DNA of 64,000 bases, taken from NCBI RefSeq assembly GCF_019218285.1, contig NZ_JAHUZG010000002.1, positions 620,001-684,000 on the forward strand. The letters run 5' to 3'. Position 1 is the first letter of the stretch, and each line of letters opens with the position of its first letter. Made by a program: the position numbers and the translations under genes. Shown here one piece after another: positions 9,678-20,425 of this stretch. This stretch comes from Antarctobacter sediminis. GTDB taxonomy: Bacteria > Pseudomonadota > Alphaproteobacteria > Rhodobacterales > Rhodobacteraceae. Below the pieces are notes generated by a model. That model did no database searches, had not been told where the DNA came from, and worked only from the letters and a program-made list of their open reading frames with translations.

Positions 9678-10228
9678 CCGGCGCGACCGATCGACCCGCG
9701 GCAATCGCCCCGCCCGCAGGCTGGGACGGCCTGCTCGACCCCGGAGAACGTATCCTGTGGCAGGGCCGCCCCGGCACCGGCATCCGCATCGGCATCGGCG
9801 ACGTCGTGTTGATGGTCTTTGGCACCTTCTTTGCGGGGTTCGCGCTGTTCTGGATGGTCATGGCGGCGGGGGCAGGCGGAATTTTCTGGCTGTTCGGGTC
9901 GCTGCATTTCATGGTCGGTCTCGGGATCATCACCTGGCCGCTGCTGGGCCGCCCCTTTCTGCGGCGAAACACGTGGTACACCCTGACCGACAAGCGCGGA
10001 TTCATCGCAACCAACGTGCCCCTGCGCGGCAGGCAGTTGAAAAGCTATCCCATCACCGCCGAAAACCGTCTGACCTTCGAGGACAATACCCCAGGCTCGG
10101 TGATCTTTGCCTCGGAATGGCGGCGCGGCAAGAAAGGCAGCTACGAAACCTCCATCGGGTTTCATGACATCGACGACGCGCGCAAGGTTTATGCCCTGAT
10201 GCGCAAGATCCAGCGGGGAGAGGCATGA
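9674..10228 (+). CDS. bacterial PH-domain-like membrane protein in pyrB operon
   Basis: This 184-residue protein opens with a short PPAGWDGLLDPGERILWQGRP segment typical of bacterial PH-like (bPH2) proteins. Two hydrophobic helices follow (about residues 38-62 and 66-90), and then a beta-rich cytosolic domain with YTLTDKRGFI, the signature of that fold. The start ATG at 9674 overlaps the previous stop (ATGA); an in-frame ATG at 9659 lies inside the previous gene. Such proteins are membrane-associated with no known catalytic activity. Its location between pyrB and the dihydroorotase homologue is the only functional clue. Confidence 0.78.
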   Translation: MTGATDRPAAIAPPAGWDGLLDPGERILWQGRPGTGIRIGIGDVVLMVFGTFFAGFALFWMVMAAGAGGIFWLFGSLHFMVGLGIITWPLLGRPFLRRNTWYTLTDKRGFIATNVPLRGRQLKSYPITAENRLTFEDNTPGSVIFASEWRRGKKGSYETSIGFHDIDDARKVYALMRKIQRGEA

Positions 10229-10614
10229 CGGAATTTGCCCCGGACCGGGCCACCTATATTCGCACCCACTGGATCATGGCCGCCGTGGCCATGGCGGCCG
10301 GCATGGCGATACTCTGGGCTGCGGGCAATCCGCATGTCTGGACCGGCGCCATCGGCGGGCTGGCTGCCGTGGCTCTGCGCGGCTGGTATCTGATGGGCGA
10401 GGAACTGGGCCACCGCTGGCATCTGACCGATACCGCGCTGAAAGGCCCGGCAGACCGCATCGTGCCGTTCGACCAGATCGCCAAGCTGCGCACCATTGGT
10501 GCCGCCGTTCAGGTCGTGACCAAAAGCGGCGACAAACATCTCATAAAATTCCAGGCCGACCCGAAGGCAACCATTGCCCGGATCGAGGCCGCCCGCCCAC
10601 GAGGCCACGCATGA
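10225..10614 (+). CDS. small PH-like membrane protein in pyrB operon
   Basis: This 129-residue protein has two hydrophobic helices (about 17-35 and 40-55) followed by a short beta domain with HLTDTALKGPADRIVPFDQIAKL. It resembles the C-terminal half of a bacterial PH-like domain and looks like a shortened relative of the preceding gene. The ATG overlaps the upstream stop by 4 bases, and its own stop overlaps the next start. Function is unknown. Its conservation next to pyrB would need a comparison of related genomes. Confidence 0.7.
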   Translation: MTEFAPDRATYIRTHWIMAAVAMAAGMAILWAAGNPHVWTGAIGGLAAVALRGWYLMGEELGHRWHLTDTALKGPADRIVPFDQIAKLRTIGAAVQVVTKSGDKHLIKFQADPKATIARIEAARPRGHA

Positions 10615-11912
10615 CAAAGACCCTGATCCACAACGCCCGCCTGATCGACCCCGAAGCCGGAGTGATCACCCCCGGCGCCCTTCTGATCAAAGACGGAACC
10701 ATCGCCGAGATCCTGCCGCAGGACGCAGATGTCGAAGGCCTGCTGAGCGGCCTCGGCCTTGCGCCCGAGCGGATCGACGCGGGCAATGCCTTTCTTGCGC
10801 CGGGCATCGTGGACATGGGCGTCAAGGTCGGCGAACCCGGCGAGCGGCACAAAGAAAGCTATGGCAGTGCCGGACAGGCGGCTGCGGCGGGCGGGGTGAC
10901 CACCATGGTCACGCGCCCTGACACCCTGCCCTGTATCGACACGCCAGAGGCACTGGAATTCATCCGCCGCCGCGCGATCGAAGAGGCCCCTGTCAACGTG
11001 CTGCCCATGGCGGCCCTGACCAAGGGGTTCGAAGGCCGCGAGATGACCGAAATCGGGTTTCTCATGGACGCCGGGGCTGTTGCTTTTACCGATTGCAACA
11101 ACGTGGTCAGCGACACAAAGGTTCTCAGCCGGGCCATGACCTATGCGCGATCTCTCAACGCGCTTATCGTCGGTCATCCACAGGATCCCGGCCTGTCCAA
11201 GGGCGCGGCCGCGACCTCGGGAAAATTTGCCAGCCTGCGCGGCCTGCCGTCGGTATCCCCCATGGCCGAACGGATGGGGCTGGATCGTGACATCGCCTTG
11301 GTCGAAATGACCGGCGTCCGCTATCATGCCGACAAGATCACCACCGCGCGCGCTTTGCCCGCGCTGGAGCGCGCCAAGAAAAACGGGTTCGACATCACGG
11401 CGGGGATCTCGATCCACCATCTGACCCTGAACGAAATGGACGTGGCGGATTATCGCACCTTCTTCAAGGTCACGCCGCCGCTGCGCTCTGAAGAGGACCG
11501 GCAGGCCGTTGTCGAAGCGGTCCGAACCGGGCTGATCGACATGATCGGCAGCTATCACACCCCGCAGGACGAAGAGAGCAAGCGCCTGCCTTTCGAAGAG
11601 GCCGCAAGCGGTGCTGTCGGGCTGGAGACCATGTTGCCGGTGTTGCTGCGCCTGTATCACGGCGGCGAGCTGGACTTGCCGACGCTGTTCCGTGCCTTGT
11701 CGTTGAATCCGGCGCGCCGACTGGGCCTGAACTGCGGACGGATCGCCAAGGACGCGCCCGCTGACCTTGTCCTGTTCGACGCCGACAAACCCATTGTGCT
11801 GGACCGGTTCCAGCTGCGGTCGAAATCCAAGAACACGCCGTTTGACGGGGGGCGCCTGCAAGGCCGCGTTTTGGGCACATGGGTTGGCGGCAAAAGGGTA
11901 TTTTCGGCATGA
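10611..11912 (+). CDS. pyrX: dihydroorotase-family protein (PyrC homologue) with degenerate metal site, PyrX-like
   Basis: This 433-residue amidohydrolase-fold protein is encoded in the pyrB operon. In active dihydroorotases the strand-1 motif is PGxxDxHxHxxEPG; here it reads PGIVDMGVKVGEPG (65-77), so both histidine ligands are replaced (G70, K72). The late TDHAPH motif is GSYHTPQD (313-320), lacking the catalytic Asp. H189 and HH269-270 remain. This matches the known non-catalytic PyrC'/PyrX class, for example in Pseudomonas, where it is needed to assemble aspartate carbamoyltransferase. I therefore infer a structural role with PyrB and expect an active PyrC elsewhere in the genome. A plain annotation would call it dihydroorotase. 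Confidence 0.85.
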   Translation: MTKTLIHNARLIDPEAGVITPGALLIKDGTIAEILPQDADVEGLLSGLGLAPERIDAGNAFLAPGIVDMGVKVGEPGERHKESYGSAGQAAAAGGVTTMVTRPDTLPCIDTPEALEFIRRRAIEEAPVNVLPMAALTKGFEGREMTEIGFLMDAGAVAFTDCNNVVSDTKVLSRAMTYARSLNALIVGHPQDPGLSKGAAATSGKFASLRGLPSVSPMAERMGLDRDIALVEMTGVRYHADKITTARALPALERAKKNGFDITAGISIHHLTLNEMDVADYRTFFKVTPPLRSEEDRQAVVEAVRTGLIDMIGSYHTPQDEESKRLPFEEAASGAVGLETMLPVLLRLYHGGELDLPTLFRALSLNPARRLGLNCGRIAKDAPADLVLFDADKPIVLDRFQLRSKSKNTPFDGGRLQGRVLGTWVGGKRVFSA

Positions 11913-12499
11913 GCGGCGGGCTGATCCTTTGGGCCGCTCTTGGCTATCTGCTGGGCTCCGTCCCCTTTGGCGTGCTGATTTCCAAGGCGATGGGGCTGGG
12001 CGACCTGCGCAAGATCGGTTCGGGCAACATCGGCGCGACCAACGTGCTGCGTACCGGCAACAAGGGGGCCGCGCTGGCGACCCTGCTGCTGGACGGTGGC
12101 AAGGGCGCGGCGGCGGTGCTGATCGCACGTGCCTTCGAGGCCGACGGCTTTGCCGTGCAGGCCGCAGGTGTTGCGGCCTTTTTCGGACATTGCTTCCCGG
12201 TCTGGCTGGGCTTCAAGGGCGGCAAGGGCGTGGCGACTTTCCTGGGCCTGATGCTGGCACTGGCCTGGCCCGTGGGTCTGTTGTGCTGTGCCAGTTGGCT
12301 GGCGGGTGCCTTCCTTTCGCGGATTTCCTCGGTCGGGGCGCTGGTGGCGTCTGCCTCGGCTCCGGTTTGGCTGCTGTTGACCGGGCGCACCGAAATGATC
12401 GTCAGTGCGATCCTTTTGGCGGTGCTGGTCTGGTGGCGCCATTCGGCCAATATTGCCCGCCTGCGCGCGGGCACCGAACCGAAGATCGGCAAAAAGTAA
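11909..12499 (+). CDS. plsY: glycerol-3-phosphate acyltransferase PlsY
   Basis: This 196-residue integral membrane enzyme transfers an acyl group from acyl-phosphate to glycerol-3-phosphate, the first step of phospholipid synthesis. Three conserved motifs are visible: GSVPFGVLISK, the phosphate-binding GSGNIGATNVLR (about 37-48) and GFKGGKGVATFLG (about 101-113), all in loops between about five membrane helices. It is the last gene of the pyrB operon, and its ATG overlaps the preceding stop. The stop codon is built into a hairpin (12497-12515). Confidence 0.95.
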   Translation: MSGGLILWAALGYLLGSVPFGVLISKAMGLGDLRKIGSGNIGATNVLRTGNKGAALATLLLDGGKGAAAVLIARAFEADGFAVQAAGVAAFFGHCFPVWLGFKGGKGVATFLGLMLALAWPVGLLCCASWLAGAFLSRISSVGALVASASAPVWLLLTGRTEMIVSAILLAVLVWWRHSANIARLRAGTEPKIGKK

Positions 12500-12515
12500 C
12501 CCGCCGTGCGGGTTA
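12497..12515 (-). terminator. hairpin holding both convergent stop codons
   Basis: TAACCCGC (12497-12504) pairs with GCGGGTTA (12508-12515) around a 3-base loop. It contains the plsY stop (12497-12499) and the hydrolase stop (12513-12515). On the minus strand the stem is followed by ACTTTTTG, so it resembles an intrinsic terminator for the hydrolase gene; on the plus strand no T run follows. Confidence 0.65.
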
Positions 12516-13310
12516 TGACGTCGGCAATTGACTGGCCAGCGCGGCAGTGACCGCCTTGGGATGAGAGGTCAGCACCATGTGACCGGCCCCGCCCACAACC
12601 GTTTCAGATGCCTGTGGCAGGCGCGCCATCAGGCCACGATGCACCTCGGGGATGATCGGAACGGTTTGCGCACCGCGCAGCAAGGTCACAGGAAAGCTCA
12701 GCCGTTCCAAACCGCCCGGGGCCAGCATTCCGGCAGCATCCTGCCACAGCGACGGCTCTGTCGCCCGGACAAAGGGCATCTGCACGGCCATCGCCTTTTG
12801 CACCTTTTCCGGGAAGCTGTCCCAAGGCACCCCGCCGCCCCAAAGGCGGTTGAAACCCCTTGCCGCCTCCAGCAAGTTGCCCGCATCGACCTGCTCATAC
12901 AGCGCGTCTTCGGCGGCCTTATGCTCGCGCTTCAGCACGCTGTCCGCGGCGGCCGCAAAGAAAACCGGTTCGATCAGCAGAAGCGAGGCAATCTTTTCGG
13001 GTGCCTCAAGCGCAAGGCGCAGCGCAAGCGTTGCGCCGAAACTGTGGCCGGCAAGATGAACACCGGGGCCCAGATGCGAACGAACGGCGGCGGTGGCCAC
13101 ATCATGCACGTCTTCGCCATCGGGAAAGGCCGGGCTGCGGCCATGGCCGGGCAAATCAGGGGCGCGCAGCGTGCATTGGCTTTCCAGGGGCTGCGCGGCG
13201 CTTTTCCACATGCCGCCCTGCCCCAGACCACAATGCAGCGCCACAACCTCTGCCGCCCCCTGCCCCAAGGTGCGCCAGTGCAGCTCCATCCCGGAACCGC
13301 CGTCACGCAT
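12513..13310 (-). CDS. alpha/beta-fold hydrolase
   Basis: This 265-residue cytosolic alpha/beta hydrolase shows the oxyanion segment ALHCGLGQGGMW, the RAPDLPGHGRS turn, the nucleophile elbow GHSFGA (Ser about residue 98) and a late GAGHM carrying the catalytic His. The substrate is unknown. The ATG at 13310 overlaps the upstream isomerase stop (TAATG), which suggests coupling; an in-frame ATG at 13289 is an alternative start. Confidence 0.85.
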   Translation of the reverse strand: MRDGGSGMELHWRTLGQGAAEVVALHCGLGQGGMWKSAAQPLESQCTLRAPDLPGHGRSPAFPDGEDVHDVATAAVRSHLGPGVHLAGHSFGATLALRLALEAPEKIASLLLIEPVFFAAAADSVLKREHKAAEDALYEQVDAGNLLEAARGFNRLWGGGVPWDSFPEKVQKAMAVQMPFVRATEPSLWQDAAGMLAPGGLERLSFPVTLLRGAQTVPIIPEVHRGLMARLPQASETVVGGAGHMVLTSHPKAVTAALASQLPTS

Positions 13311-13909
13311 TACAGCTGTCCCGCGAGATGGGCATCCAGATCGTCCAGCCGATCATTGCCCCAAAAGACGGCGCCATCGTCCACCACATAGGTCGGCGCG
13401 CCAAAAACACCTTTCTCGATCGCGTCCTCAAGGTTGGCCGGATAGGTTTCCGCCCCCGCCAGAAGGCCCGTGTCAGCAAGCGCGGGATCGAACCCGGCCT
13501 CGGACAGACATGTCTTGATCACCGCGTCATGGGCAATGTCCTTTTCCCCGGCCCAGCAGGCCGCAAGGATCGAATGCACCAGCTTGCCCAGATCGCCGCC
13601 GCCCGCCTTTTGCGCCGCGATGATCGCATAGGACGACGGCGCCGGGTTGGTCGGGAAATGCGCCGGTTTCGGGTTCACCGGCAGACCGGTCTTTTTCGAG
13701 GTCCGCGCGATTTCCTGCAAGCGATAGGCTTGACGGCTGGGGTGACGCTGCGGCAAGGGCGTGCCGCCGGTCCGGGCAAACAGAGCCTGAATATCCAGTG
13801 GCTTGTAGGCAATGGTCGCCCCATGTTTCGCGGCAATCTCTTCCAGCCGTGTGCCCGCAAAATAGGTAAAGGGCGAAATCGTGGAGAAGAAGTAATCGAT
13901 GTGAGCCAT
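13310..13909 (-). CDS. 2-hydroxychromene-2-carboxylate isomerase-like DsbA-fold protein
   Basis: This 199-residue protein belongs to the DsbA/kappa-class glutathione transferase family. It begins IDYFFSTISPFTYFAG, where the Ser of the SPFxYxA motif replaces the thioredoxin cysteines and contacts glutathione. A cis-Pro loop GVFGAPTYVVDDG follows near the C-terminus, and then FWGNDRLD. Family members isomerise hydroxychromene carboxylate in naphthalene breakdown, but most relatives outside such clusters have unknown substrates. The ATG at 13909 has GGAGG 7 bases upstream; the more upstream in-frame start (13954) does not. It is coupled to the following hydrolase. Confidence 0.85.
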   Translation of the reverse strand: MAHIDYFFSTISPFTYFAGTRLEEIAAKHGATIAYKPLDIQALFARTGGTPLPQRHPSRQAYRLQEIARTSKKTGLPVNPKPAHFPTNPAPSSYAIIAAQKAGGGDLGKLVHSILAACWAGEKDIAHDAVIKTCLSEAGFDPALADTGLLAGAETYPANLEDAIEKGVFGAPTYVVDDGAVFWGNDRLDDLDAHLAGQL

Positions 13910-14008
13910 GGTGTCGCCTCCGGGGTCCTTTGCTGGCGCAGACCGTAGGCGCATGCTAACGGGACCGCAACATCGTCACGAATCCGTCATGCTCCGAGGA
14001 CGCCTCCC

Positions 14009-15016
14009 ATGCCCACCGTCATCGAACCCAAACTGATCGCCGGCAACGCCAATAAACCTTTGGCCGAAGCCATTGCCCGCCGCATGTCGCTGTACCGCGG
14101 CATGAGCGTTGGCCTTGTCGATGCAAGGGTCGAGCGTTTCAACGATCAGGAAATCTTTGTCGAAGTGTTCGAGAACGTGCGCGGCGAGGACATGTTCCTG
14201 CTGCAAAGCACCTCGAACCCGGCGAACGACAACCTGATGGAACTGCTGATCATGGCCGACGCGCTGCGCCGGTCGTCGGCGGCGCGGATTACCGCCGTGA
14301 TCCCCTATTTCGGCTATGCCCGGCAAGACCGCCGCACCAAGGCGCGTACACCGATCACCGCCAAGCTGGTCGCCAACATGATCGCCGAGGCCGGGATCGA
14401 GCGGGTCCTGACAATGGATCTGCACGCCGCCCAGATTCAGGGGTTCTTCGACATCCCCGTGGACAACCTCTATGCCAGCCCGATCTTCGCGCTGGACATC
14501 ATGAAACAGTTCGACACGCTTGAGGACGTGATGGTGATCTCGCCCGACGTCGGCGGCGTGGCCCGTGCCCGGGAACTGGCCAAACGGATCAATGCGCCTT
14601 TGTCGATCGTTGACAAGCGCCGCGAAAAACCGGGCGAAGTCGCAGAGATGACCGTGATCGGGAATGTCGAAGGCAAGCGCTGCATCATCGTTGACGACAT
14701 GTGTGACACTGCCGGAACGCTCTGCAAGGCGGCCGAAGTCCTGATGGAACACGGTGCGACCGAAGTCCACGCCTACATCAGCCACGGCGTCATGTCTGGT
14801 CCGGCAGTGGAGCGGGTCACAAAATCGGTGATGAAGTCTCTGGTGCTTACGGATTCGATTCAGCCCACCGGTCCGGTTGCCGATGCGCCCAATATCCGCA
14901 TCCTGCCCACGGCTCCGATGTTTGCCCAGGCGATCCTGAACATCTGGAACGGAACCTCGGTCTCGTCGTTGTTCGAGACCGATACACTGGGCCCGATCTA
15001 CGAAGGCATCCTGTAA
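14009..15016 (+). CDS. prs: ribose-phosphate pyrophosphokinase (PRPP synthetase)
   Basis: It makes PRPP from ribose 5-phosphate and ATP for nucleotide, histidine and tryptophan synthesis. The 335-residue protein has FxDGE-region variants, the flexible-loop pattern [20 protein letters not shown] (about 96-115), [18 protein letters not shown], and the PRPP-binding loop [13 protein letters not shown] (about 226-238). The length is slightly above the 310-320 usual for bacterial class I enzymes. It stands alone between minus-strand genes; the ATG at 14009 has an AGGA site upstream. The following 76-base gap contains small GC hairpins but no clear T-run terminator. Confidence 0.95.
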   Translation: MPTVIEPKLIAGNANKPLAEAIARRMSLYRGMSVGLVDARVERFNDQEIFVEVFENVRGEDMFLLQSTSNPANDNLMELLIMADALRRSSAARITAVIPYFGYARQDRRTKARTPITAKLVANMIAEAGIERVLTMDLHAAQIQGFFDIPVDNLYASPIFALDIMKQFDTLEDVMVISPDVGGVARARELAKRINAPLSIVDKRREKPGEVAEMTVIGNVEGKRCIIVDDMCDTAGTLCKAAEVLMEHGATEVHAYISHGVMSGPAVERVTKSVMKSLVLTDSIQPTGPVADAPNIRILPTAPMFAQAILNIWNGTSVSSLFETDTLGPIYEGIL

Positions 15017-15092
15017 CTCTTGCGAATGAACAGGCCCTGATCCGCCGTCACCCGGCGGGTGGGGCCAAAGCCCGAGACGCCCCCTTGGGGGA

Positions 15093-15443
15093 TCAATAAA
15101 GATCCCAGTCGTCCTCGCTCTTGATCTCGCCAATGGCGAGCCAGTTCATCCGGACGCGGGCAACCTTGGTATCGGCCCAGGTTCGAAAGACTAGATCGAA
15201 CCCCTCACGCGTGATGTCTTCGGCACTGACATCGGCCCGCACATTGGCCCTTTGGTCGATGTCCCAGAGGGACAGGGCCACCTGAACCGAAGGAGGCGCG
15301 CGAAACGGCTCGGAAAAGCGGACGGCTTTGCGACGTTCGCGCGACCCGTCGCCCGTCCACATAGAGCCACCGGTGGCGAATTCGGAAAACACTTCTTCGT
15401 CGCCCTGATCGATCCCGATCCGGCTGCCCGTCAGTTTCTTCAT
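15093..15443 (-). CDS. H-type lectin domain protein
   Basis: This 116-residue protein is essentially one H-type lectin domain, the fold of snail agglutinins that binds N-acetylgalactosamine. Visible features are the opening F..PF.APP.VQVALS, the turn WDIDQRANVRADV, the DITREGFDLVF strand and the FRTWADTKVARVRMNWLAIGE end. There is no signal peptide, so it is predicted to be cytosolic or released by another route. I start at the ATG at 15443 (MKKLTGSRIG); the in-frame ATG at 15482 adds 13 residues unlike the domain. The biological ligand is unknown. Confidence 0.8.
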   Translation of the reverse strand: MKKLTGSRIGIDQGDEEVFSEFATGGSMWTGDGSRERRKAVRFSEPFRAPPSVQVALSLWDIDQRANVRADVSAEDITREGFDLVFRTWADTKVARVRMNWLAIGEIKSEDDWDLY

Positions 15444-15518
15444 GGCCTGCCTCGTGTCATCGCACAGGCAATAATTGTCCAATCGGGCGAAATTGTGAAC
15501 CGTGCTTGACTGCCGCGA

Positions 15519-16169
15519 TCACAGCGGGCCGGTTGTGCCGGTCAGATTCAGGACGCCCACGGCATCCAGCCCGCCAAGCACTGCATCCACCGCGACCGTG
15601 GCAAGGATGATCCCCATCACCCGCGAGATCACCGAGGCCCCTGAGTTGCCAAGCACCCGCTTGAGCAGCGTCCCCAGCAACAACAGGCACAAGGTCAAAA
15701 CCAGAACCAGCGTCAGCAATCCGGCCGTCATGATCTGGTCCGGGATCGAATTCTGGTGATTGTCCGTCAGGACCACAACCGCCAGCATCGCGCCGGGCGA
15801 GGCGATGCTGGGCATGGCCAATGGAAAGATCGCCCCGGAGAGATCGCTGCGTTCCGCCTCTTCGATTTCCCGTTCGGCCTTGGATTCCCCAAAGATCATC
15901 GTCAGCGCAAAAAGGAACAGGACAATGCCCCCTGCGATCTGGAACGAGCCAAAGCGCAAGCCGACCCCTTCGAGCAGGATCTGCCCCAGTACAAGAAAGC
16001 CCATCAACACGATCCACGCCACAAAGACGGCGCGCAGGGCAAAACGCCAATGCAGCGCCGCAGGCACGGTGGCCGTCGCGAAATAAAACACCGGCAAGGT
16101 GCCGATCGGATCGATCACCACCAAGAGCGTAATGAATTCGCGCAACAGCGCGCTTGTGTCAAAGATCAT
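15519..16169 (-). CDS. MarC family integral membrane protein
   Basis: This 216-residue membrane protein with six hydrophobic segments belongs to the MarC family: it has LLVVIDPIGTLPVF in the first helix, the central FALTMIFGESKAE loop and PLAMPSIASPGAM in helix four. The family has been linked to multiple-antibiotic-resistance regulons and neutral amino-acid transport, but its true role is unsettled. It lies between the lectin gene and the MFS exporter on the same strand, without overlaps. Confidence 0.88.
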   Translation of the reverse strand: MIFDTSALLREFITLLVVIDPIGTLPVFYFATATVPAALHWRFALRAVFVAWIVLMGFLVLGQILLEGVGLRFGSFQIAGGIVLFLFALTMIFGESKAEREIEEAERSDLSGAIFPLAMPSIASPGAMLAVVVLTDNHQNSIPDQIMTAGLLTLVLVLTLCLLLLGTLLKRVLGNSGASVISRVMGIILATVAVDAVLGGLDAVGVLNLTGTTGPL

Positions 16170-16280
16170 GGCTCAGCTTCTTCCAAGCGGTCCGCCGGGC
16201 CGGCGGGACGGTCGTTGGCCTCCTGTCAGAACAGGTGCCGCAGTTCAAGGTGATGCGCGGGAAACCGCGCCCGGGCAAGG

Positions 16281-17504
16281 TCAGACCGGCCCCGGCGCCG
16301 GTTTTCCCGGCCGCAATGGCCAGAAAACAACCGCACTAAGCAAGAGCAGCACGGCAGTCATCAAGAAAGGCGCGCCGGGCAGGTAGATAGCCGCCTCCGG
16401 GGATGCGAACGTCTTGAACATCGGGGTGACGATCAGCGGAGCGGTGATCGCGGCAATGGCGCTCATGCTGGCGATGACGCCTTGCAGCAAACCTTGCCTG
16501 TCCTCTTCAACAAGGTTCGAGGCAATACCGGTGGCATTGGGCGGAGCCATGTCCGAAAGACATGCAAACGGCAGGAACACCCACAAGAGCCACGCCGATG
16601 AGATGAATCCATAGGCGACTGAGGCGATGACGCCACCGGCAACCGCAAGCATCAGGGTCGGCCATTCCCCGAAACGCGGGATCATGATCCGCATCAGCCC
16701 CCCTTGGGTGATGACCACTCCAACACCATAGGCCGCAAGCGACAAACCGATCAGCGCCGAGGACCAGCCAAAAGCCTCGCGCGTCCAGAAGGCCCAAAGC
16801 ACCGGGTAGACCATATTGGCAAACTCGAACAGGAACAGCCCGATCAGCGGCAGCCCCAGGCCCGGCAGGCGCGCCGCCTTGAGGATCGCGCCGAAAGGGT
16901 TCAGATCCTGTCGGTCAAATCGTCGGCGTTTTTCGACCGGCAGGCTTTCGGGCAGGACTGCAAGGCCGAACAAAAAGTTGACCGCCGCCAGAACCGCCGC
17001 CGCCCAGAAGGGCGCGGTCACATGAACCCCGGCCAGCAGGCCGCCCATGGCCGGGCCAATAATGAAACCAACCCCGAATGTGGCCCCGATCAGGCCAAAA
17101 TTCGCGGCGCGGTCCTTGGGCGCGGAAATATCGGCAAGATAGGCCGTTGCGGTGATATAGGTCGCCCCCGCGATGCCCGCCAGCAACCGCCCGACCAGCA
17201 GGACCCAGAGGCTGCCGGCCAAGGCCATGATGACATAGTCGACCGCCAAGGCCGCAAGGGTGAACAAGAGCACGGGCTTGCGCCCCAGAGCGTCGGAAAT
17301 GCCCCCCATCGCAGGCGAAAACAGGAATTGCGCACCGGCATAGCCAGCCATCAGGACACCGCCCCAGAACGCTCCGGTCGCGGTGTCCCCTGCCCCGACA
17401 CGTTCCATCAGATCGGGCATGATCGGAAAGATCAGTCCGATCCCGATGGCATCCAGCAGAATGGTGGCAAGAATGAACCAGACAGCGCCGCGTTTCTTGT
17501 CCAT
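16281..17504 (-). CDS. MFS transporter, TetA/TCR-like drug exporter family
   Basis: This 407-residue inner-membrane transporter has 12 predicted helices. It shows the motif [13 protein letters not shown] in helix 1, the MFS loop 2-3 motif [14 protein letters not shown], and [16 protein letters not shown] in helix 5, which is typical of proton antiporters. This arrangement is that of the TetA-type subfamily, but no tetR-like gene is next to it, so tetracycline as substrate is not supported. I start at the ATG at 17504 ([10 protein letters not shown]), directly ahead of helix 1; the in-frame ATG at 17546 would reach into the atp operon terminator. Confidence 0.88.
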   Translation of the reverse strand: MDKKRGAVWFILATILLDAIGIGLIFPIMPDLMERVGAGDTATGAFWGGVLMAGYAGAQFLFSPAMGGISDALGRKPVLLFTLAALAVDYVIMALAGSLWVLLVGRLLAGIAGATYITATAYLADISAPKDRAANFGLIGATFGVGFIIGPAMGGLLAGVHVTAPFWAAAVLAAVNFLFGLAVLPESLPVEKRRRFDRQDLNPFGAILKAARLPGLGLPLIGLFLFEFANMVYPVLWAFWTREAFGWSSALIGLSLAAYGVGVVITQGGLMRIMIPRFGEWPTLMLAVAGGVIASVAYGFISSAWLLWVFLPFACLSDMAPPNATGIASNLVEEDRQGLLQGVIASMSAIAAITAPLIVTPMFKTFASPEAAIYLPGAPFLMTAVLLLLSAVVFWPLRPGKPAPGPV

Positions 17505-17551
17505 AGAGGCAATCCCGATACCGCCCGGCGGCGGCCAAACAAACAAAATGA

Positions 17552-17577
17552 AAGGCCCCGCCGGATGGCGGGGCCTT
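17552..17577 (-). terminator. intrinsic terminator of the atp operon
   Basis: AAGGCCCCGCC (17552-17562) pairs perfectly with GGCGGGGCCTT (17567-17577) around a GGAT loop. On the minus strand the stem is followed by TTCATTTTGTTTG. It lies 23 bases after the atpC stop and separates the atp operon from the MFS gene. Confidence 0.9.
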
Positions 17578-17600
17578 GTCAGGATAGTCTGTCAGACGCC

Positions 17601-18032
17601 TCAGAGCGAGGGCTGTTTCGGGTCCAGCCCGATATGGGTGCCGACGGCAACCATGTCTTGCAGCATCTTGACCGCGTCATCCACCAAGCCAGGATGCTCG
17701 GCGGTTTCCTTGGTCTGCTGGTAGACGCGGTGTGCCTCGTCGACCAGGGCCTCGTAGGTGGCCTGATCCATGTCCGCACGCGGCAGTGCCTTTTCCGCCA
17801 GAACCGACAGGCTCTCGCCGATTTCGGCAAAGCCGCCGGTGACGACGAACTGTTCGGTGCCCTTTTCGGTTTCAACCGTCAGGATACCGGGACGCAGCGT
17901 GGTGATCAGCGGCGAATGGTTCGGCATGGCGGTCAGGTCGCCATCCGCGCCGGGGATCTGAACCGAGGTCACCTCGGCCGACATCAGACGGCGCTCGGGC
18001 GACACGAGGTCGAATTGCATCGTTTCTGCCAT
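17601..18032 (-). CDS. atpC: ATP synthase F1 subunit epsilon
   Basis: This 143-residue subunit of the F1 central stalk inhibits ATP hydrolysis and couples rotation. The N-terminal beta-sandwich is seen ([38 protein letters not shown]), followed by [10 protein letters not shown] and a helical C-terminal part. It is the last gene of the minus-strand atpHAGDC operon, followed by a strong terminator and separated from atpD by 55 bases that fold into a hairpin. Confidence 0.96.
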   Translation of the reverse strand: MAETMQFDLVSPERRLMSAEVTSVQIPGADGDLTAMPNHSPLITTLRPGILTVETEKGTEQFVVTGGFAEIGESLSVLAEKALPRADMDQATYEALVDEAHRVYQQTKETAEHPGLVDDAVKMLQDMVAVGTHIGLDPKQPSL

Positions 18033-18051
18033 GTTGTCCTCCGTTCAGGCC

Positions 18052-18072
18052 GGGGGCGCGGCAGGCGCCCCC
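18052..18072 (-). promoter_or_regulatory. stem-loop in the atpD-atpC spacer
   Basis: GGGGGCGC (18052-18059) pairs with GCGCCCCC (18065-18072) around a 5-base loop. It sits between the atpD stop and the atpC ribosome-binding site with no T run, so a role in RNA processing, stability or partial attenuation that sets the epsilon dose is more likely than full termination. Confidence 0.5.
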
Positions 18073-18087
18073 ATGCGGTGGATTGGA

Positions 18088-20413
<2,326 letters not shown>

Positions 20414-20425
20414 CTGATGATCCCC

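Noticed and set aside
16281-17504. Tetracycline resistance gene
   Set aside because: Only the TetA-like fold is visible; there is no adjacent TetR-type regulator or mobile element, so a generic MFS exporter is the safer call.
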